Of a stretch of DNA of 64,000 bases, positions 60,298 through 64,000 are shown in pieces. The DNA comes from Hahella sp. HNIBRBA332 (GTDB lineage: Bacteria > Pseudomonadota > Gammaproteobacteria > Pseudomonadales > Oleiphilaceae), in NCBI RefSeq assembly GCF_030719035.1, contig NZ_CP132203.1, positions 1,984,001 to 2,048,000 of the forward strand, given 5' to 3'. The stretch's first letter is position 1. Each line of letters starts with the position of its first letter. A program made the translations under genes and the position numbers. Under the pieces are notes generated by a model. That model did not search any database. It saw only the letters and a program-made list of their open reading frames with translations, and was not told where the DNA came from.

Positions 60298-60822
60298 ATG
60301 TTATTGAATATAAATAGACTGCTTTTTCTGCTCGCACTTGGTCTGCCGTCAGCCGTCGTCGCAGCGCTGGAAGAGTGCTCCTCTGAGGTTACGCCTACCT
60401 CCCAATTCGTTCTGAAGGGCGAAGAAGCCTATGATACGAAAACCGGGCTGATCTGGAGCCGCTGCAGTATGGGGCTGATCTGGCGGGAAGGCGCGGGCTG
60501 CGTGGGGAAGGTGAAAATCTCCACTTTGGCGGGAGCGCGCCATTTTGCGGAACAGCAGGGGCAGGGCTGGCGCATTCCGACAATCGAAGAGCTATACAGC
60601 CTGGTGCGGCGAGGCTGTTCGGAACCGGCGATCAACGCCGAAGTTTTTCCGGATGTGCGGGACTTGGGAGAGGGCAGCCCATACTGGAGCCAGACTCAGG
60701 TCGAAGAGGTTCCTATCCTGTATTACTTCGTCGACTTTATGACCGGAGATATTGACGGGCACACGGAGCGGTTTCCGTTGGCGTTGCGACTGGTGCGAGA
60801 CAAAGAGACGCTAGGAAATTAG
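60298..60822 (+). CDS. Exported DUF1566-like protein
   Basis: 174 aa. Signal peptide LLFLLALGLPSAVVA, then a domain of the DUF1566 (Lcl C-terminal-like) type: TKTGLIWSRCSMGLIW, GWRIPTIEELYSLVRRGC, SPYWSQTQ and FPLALRLVRD. Several Cys suggest disulphides in the periplasm. Such domains are C-type-lectin-like and often bind surface polymers. The specific role is unknown. Confidence 0.83.
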   Translation: MLLNINRLLFLLALGLPSAVVAALEECSSEVTPTSQFVLKGEEAYDTKTGLIWSRCSMGLIWREGAGCVGKVKISTLAGARHFAEQQGQGWRIPTIEELYSLVRRGCSEPAINAEVFPDVRDLGEGSPYWSQTQVEEVPILYYFVDFMTGDIDGHTERFPLALRLVRDKETLGN

Positions 60823-60884
60823 TCTTTATATAGCATAAACAATAACTTAATCTTGTTTCTTCATGCATGGATAAGGAGCGTAAG

Positions 60885-61271
60885 ATGAAAGCGCAAACGC
60901 TTATCGCCGTTCGCGATGTGGCCGCCAGCAGTCGTTGGTATCAGACATTGCTCGACTGCCGGAGCGGGCATGGCGGCCCGGAATATGAACAGCTGGTGCA
61001 GGGCGAGGAAATGTTTATGCAGCTGCACGCCTGGCATGCCCACGATCATCCTAACCTGGGCGACCCGGACGCCGCGCCACATGGTTACGGCGTGCTGTTA
61101 TGGTTTCAGGTGGATAAGTTCGATGCGGCGGTGGCGCGGGCCAAAACGCTGCAGGCGGACATCCTGGAAGGGCCGAAACTGAACCCCCGCGCCCAGCATC
61201 GGGAAATCTGGCTACGCGATCCGGATGGCTACGTGGTGGTGCTGGCCAGCGCCTATGGCGATGTTGAATAG
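60885..61271 (+). CDS. VOC/glyoxalase-like superfamily protein
   Basis: 128 aa from the ATG at 60885 with AAGGAG upstream. The fold pattern VRDVAASSRWYQTLLDCRSG, then LLWFQVDKFDAAVARAKTLQ and EIWLRDPDGYVVVLAS is typical of vicinal-oxygen-chelate proteins. A metal-binding His lies in MQLHAWHAHD and Glu in REIWLRDPDG. The substrate is unknown. 72 bp precede the PLP enzyme. Confidence 0.88.
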   Translation: MKAQTLIAVRDVAASSRWYQTLLDCRSGHGGPEYEQLVQGEEMFMQLHAWHAHDHPNLGDPDAAPHGYGVLLWFQVDKFDAAVARAKTLQADILEGPKLNPRAQHREIWLRDPDGYVVVLASAYGDVE

Positions 61272-61343
61272 GGCGACGTTGAATGAGCGCAGACCAATAA
61301 TCTGCGCGCTGGTATGAATGGGTAACCGTAACGGGAGAACTTT

Positions 61344-62492
61344 GTGAACACAACGCCTACAGAGGGATTGAATACGATCGACACGCCGTTTCTGGCGGTG
61401 GACAAGTCCCGCTTCAACGCCAACATTGCGCGCATGCGCGCCTATCTGCAGCCGTTTAACGTAAGACTGCGCCCTCACTTGAAGACAATTAAGTCTGTTC
61501 CCGCTGCGGCGCTGGTGATGGCGAGCAAGCAGGACCCAGCGACGGTGTCCACCCTGAAAGAGGCGGAAGCCTTTGCGGAGGCGGGGTATACGGATTTACT
61601 CTACGCCGTCGGCATTTCCCCGCAAAAGGCGCCCCGGGTGCTGGCGCTACAGCGTAAAGGCGTCAATATTTCCATTCTGTTGGACAGTCGCCAGCAGGCC
61701 GAAATGGTCGTCGCTTTTTGTCGGGAAAAGGAGGTCAATATTCCTGTTTATATCGAGGTGGACTGCGACGGGCATCGCGCCGGTTTGCCTGCGGATGATC
61801 CCGAACTGGTCACTATTGGACGCCTGATGCATGAAGCAGGAGTGGAGGTGCGCGGCGTAATGAGTCATTCCGGCGGAACCTACGGTTGCGATACGCCGGA
61901 ACAGTTGGCCGCCGCCGCGGAACAGGAACGCAAGGCGGCGGTGGCCGCAGCGCAGGCGTTGCGCGATGCGGGCGTGGCCTGTCCTGAGGTGAGCGTCGGC
62001 TCGACGCCGGCGGCGTTGTCTTTCACTAATCTGGAAGGCGTGACGGAAGTACGGGCCGGAGTGTATACCTTCTTTGACCTGGTGATGGCGGGCGTCGGCG
62101 TATGCAAGCTGGATGACATCGCGTTGTCGGTGGTGACCACCGTCACTGGACACAATCAGGCCAAAGGCTGGATCTTTGTGGATGCGGGCTGGTCGGCCTT
62201 GTCCCGGGACCGCGGCACGGCGGGGCAGAAGGTGGACCAACTGTATGGCGTGGTGTGCGATGAACAGGGGCGGGTCATTGACGACCTGTTGGTGAGCGCC
62301 GTCAATCAGGAACACGGCATCCTGAGCATGCGTGAGGGCAGCGGCAAGGCGCTTCCGGATCTGCCCATTGGCGCGCGCCTGCGCATCCTTCCCAATCACG
62401 CCTGCGCCACGGCGGGACAGTTCCTGCAATATCACGTGCTGGACGACGCCAACCATCTGCTGGAAATCTGGCCCCGTATTCAGGGCTGGTGA
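61344..62492 (+). CDS. DSD1-family PLP enzyme (D-serine dehydratase / D-threonine aldolase-like)
   Basis: 382 aa. Alanine-racemase-type barrel with the PLP Lys in LRPHLKTIKSV near residue 47, phosphate-binding GVMSHSGGTYGCD and VSVGSTPAALSF. The C-terminal zinc site ILPNHACATAGQ marks eukaryotic-type D-serine dehydratases and D-threonine aldolases. It acts on a D-amino acid or a beta-hydroxy D-amino acid; which one cannot be told. GTG or ATG start choice is uncertain, since the first codon is GTG. A terminator-like stem follows. Confidence 0.87.
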   Translation: MNTTPTEGLNTIDTPFLAVDKSRFNANIARMRAYLQPFNVRLRPHLKTIKSVPAAALVMASKQDPATVSTLKEAEAFAEAGYTDLLYAVGISPQKAPRVLALQRKGVNISILLDSRQQAEMVVAFCREKEVNIPVYIEVDCDGHRAGLPADDPELVTIGRLMHEAGVEVRGVMSHSGGTYGCDTPEQLAAAAEQERKAAVAAAQALRDAGVACPEVSVGSTPAALSFTNLEGVTEVRAGVYTFFDLVMAGVGVCKLDDIALSVVTTVTGHNQAKGWIFVDAGWSALSRDRGTAGQKVDQLYGVVCDEQGRVIDDLLVSAVNQEHGILSMREGSGKALPDLPIGARLRILPNHACATAGQFLQYHVLDDANHLLEIWPRIQGW

Positions 62493-62561
62493 TTCTTCTT
62501 TCTTCGGCGCCGCTCACAAGCCACTCACAGGCGCTTCTCTAGGTACAACTCACTAAGTCGA

Positions 62562-62590
62562 TCAGGACCGCAATTAATGGCGGTTCCTGA
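62562..62590 (+). terminator. Terminator-like stem after the DSD1-type gene
   Basis: TCAGGACCGC and GCGGTTCCTGA pair with a single bulge, loop about 8 nt, followed by CTTTCTTG. It is a fair Rho-independent candidate with a short U-rich tail. Confidence 0.55.
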
Positions 62591-62747
62591 CTTTCTTGAC
62601 TACTCTGTGCTGTGACCCTCCAAGGATGTTCAGGAGAATCGAACAAAAATAAATCTATGTTGTATCTACTTACCGTATAACTGGTTTCAAGCCGTAAAAA
62701 TCAGTCAACACGATGTAAGTATCCAACCATCGTAAGGAGACTTCAGA

Positions 62748-64000
62748 ATGAAAGGAGTAGACGCCTATCTCGCCGCAGTAATCACCGCCGTTACGCTCAC
62801 TGGCTGCGCTTCGCAGACCGCGCTCACTGAGCAGGCCGCCTACCAGCAATATCCCGCCCTGGAAGAACTGAGGGATCAGGTTGAGCAGGGGAAATCACAG
62901 AATCTCAACGTATTGTCGCCGCAGCGCTACAGCCAGGCCAGAAAGTCCTATCAGGACGCTCTGCAATGGGCTCAGGCCGATAACGCCAAAGCCACCGGCA
63001 TCGCCAGACAGGGACTGGCCTCCATCAGCGAAGCCCGCACCAATGCGGATGTCGCCGCCTATAATCTTGAAGATGTGCTGAACGCCCGTCAGAAAGCCCT
63101 GTCGGCCAATGCCGACAAAATGATCCCCGCAGAGTTTATGAAAGCGGAGGATAACCTCATCAAACTTACCGGTATGATTGAAAAAGGCAATATTGAAGAC
63201 GCCAAAGCCGGTCGTGCGGAAGTCGCGCGCCTGTATTCCCAGGCGGAATTAAACGCGCTCAAGGGCAATATCGTGGATCTGGCCCGGGACGCGCTGGAAT
63301 CAGCCAGAAGTCGCGACATTGATGATCTGGCGCCGAAAACCATGGAAATGGCGCAGGAAGAGTATCAGTTGGCGCTGAAAATCCTGGATGCGGACAGAAC
63401 CGATACTGAGCGGGCGCAGAGTCATGCGCAGAAAGCTTTGTGGAACGTCATGCGCGCTGAGTATATCGCCGACACCGTTAAATACTTCGATGAATCCGAC
63501 TTCAACGAGGAAGACAAGGTGCTGTGGTATCAACAGCAACTGGCGACAGCCGCGAAACCCATCAATCAACAGTTGCCCTTTGATCAGCCCAACAAAGAAG
63601 TGATTCGTCAGTTGAGTTCGAATATCCAGGGCGTGATGACGGATCGCGATTCCGCGCTGCTGGCGCTGGAAAACGCCAAAACCCGCGAAATGCGGGCGGC
63701 GTCAGAGAAGGATGAGCTGATGGCGCAGCAGGAGCGGGAAGAGAGACGCAAGCAGGCGATCACCGCCAAGTTCGCCGTAGTGCAATCTCTGTTCACGGAC
63801 AAAGAAGCGGATGTATACAGACAGAAAGACAACGTACTGATTCGCGCTCACGGGTTTAATTTCCCCTCTGGAAAAAGCGAGATTCAGGGAGAAAACTTTG
63901 CCCTGGTGAATAAAATCATCGAAGCGGTGAAAGAGTTCCCCAATGCGCAGGTTGTAGTGTCCGGCCATACCGATAATCGCGGCTCTACCGAGCTGAACCA
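62748..64000 (+). CDS. OmpA-type lipoprotein (3' partial)
   Basis: At least 417 aa, running off the window. AAGGAG precedes the ATG at 62748. Signal peptide with lipobox LTGC, then about 330 residues of helical, Ala/Glu-rich repeats (KSYQDALQWAQADNAKA style, DUF4398-like) and a coiled coil near 310-335 (EREERRKQAITAKF). An OmpA peptidoglycan-binding domain begins near 350 (IRAHGFNFPSGKSEIQ, VVVSGHTDNRGSTELN). It links the outer membrane to the cell wall. The end of the OmpA domain is not seen. Confidence 0.88.
   Translation, partial: MKGVDAYLAAVITAVTLTGCASQTALTEQAAYQQYPALEELRDQVEQGKSQNLNVLSPQRYSQARKSYQDALQWAQADNAKATGIARQGLASISEARTNADVAAYNLEDVLNARQKALSANADKMIPAEFMKAEDNLIKLTGMIEKGNIEDAKAGRAEVARLYSQAELNALKGNIVDLARDALESARSRDIDDLAPKTMEMAQEEYQLALKILDADRTDTERAQSHAQKALWNVMRAEYIADTVKYFDESDFNEEDKVLWYQQQLATAAKPINQQLPFDQPNKEVIRQLSSNIQGVMTDRDSALLALENAKTREMRAASEKDELMAQQEREERRKQAITAKFAVVQSLFTDKEADVYRQKDNVLIRAHGFNFPSGKSEIQGENFALVNKIIEAVKEFPNAQVVVSGHTDNRGSTELN

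Noticed and set aside
61647..62456. Minus-strand frame of 269 codons opposite the PLP enzyme
   Set aside because: Shadow of the DSD1-type gene; no start signal or motif.
1..64000. CRISPR arrays, tRNA and rRNA genes
   Set aside because: No regularly spaced repeats, cloverleaf-like clusters or conserved rRNA blocks were seen on reading. A covariance-model search would settle tRNAs.

Overview
The window looks like chromosome of a marine gammaproteobacterium. Gene content, codon use and the density of sensory genes resemble Hahella and relatives, but this is a family-level impression made without a database search. Most genes are moderately GC-rich and tightly packed. A distinctly AT-richer stretch at about 20.0-30.6 kb looks acquired. 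I saw no tRNA, rRNA or CRISPR array.

Layout. 0-6.5 kb: a GGDEF-EAL-REC protein (cut by the window edge) converges on an operon of two periplasmic binding proteins and a hybrid sensor kinase. 6.6-12.9 kb: an operon of a DapF-like epimerase, a sensor-domain/MFS transporter fusion and a large unknown protein, divergent from a phytanoyl-CoA dioxygenase-like gene. 13-20 kb: paired Gly-rich lipoproteins, a small anchored protein behind a CRP/Vfr-like site, a REC-PAS regulator, a TauE/SafE permease, a solitary binding protein, bacterioferritin and a GFA-family protein. 20.0-28.6 kb: a type I Zorya anti-phage operon (zorABCD) whose zorC is split by a complete IS256-family element. The element has an 8-bp target duplication, and removing it restores one 493-codon reading frame. 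28.8-36.4 kb: a binding protein, an ImmA/IrrE-type peptidase, a DMT exporter/radical SAM/ureohydrolase operon, and a LysR regulator divergent from an exported metallo-beta-lactamase-fold protein.

36.7-41.0 kb: a three-gene operon of an alpha/beta hydrolase, a caspase-fold peptidase and a large unknown protein, a candidate undescribed conflict or cell-death system. 41.1-47 kb: a heavy-metal-type two-component system, then a LysM-like/hydrophobic putative effector with three paralogous membrane proteins (putative immunity family). A duplicated 3' end of the sensor kinase gene flanks this cassette. 47.5-49 kb: a stand-alone cytidine-deaminase-fold protein, a MITE-like element and a binding protein whose stop codon the MITE supplies.

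49.0-57.3 kb: a tightly coupled seven-gene operon: fatty acyl-AMP ligase, two unusual P450s, acyl carrier protein, NodU/CmcH carbamoyltransferase, MBOAT acyltransferase and SGNH-like protein. It has no PKS or NRPS. The order suggests that a fatty acid is activated, loaded on the carrier, oxidised, carbamoylated and O-acylated, giving an undescribed modified lipid. 57.5-64 kb: MatP-like and KorA/TrfB-like DNA-binding proteins flanking a palindrome, then small housekeeping and accessory genes (DMT, metallopeptidase, DUF1566-like, VOC, DSD1-type PLP enzyme) and an OmpA-type lipoprotein cut by the window end.
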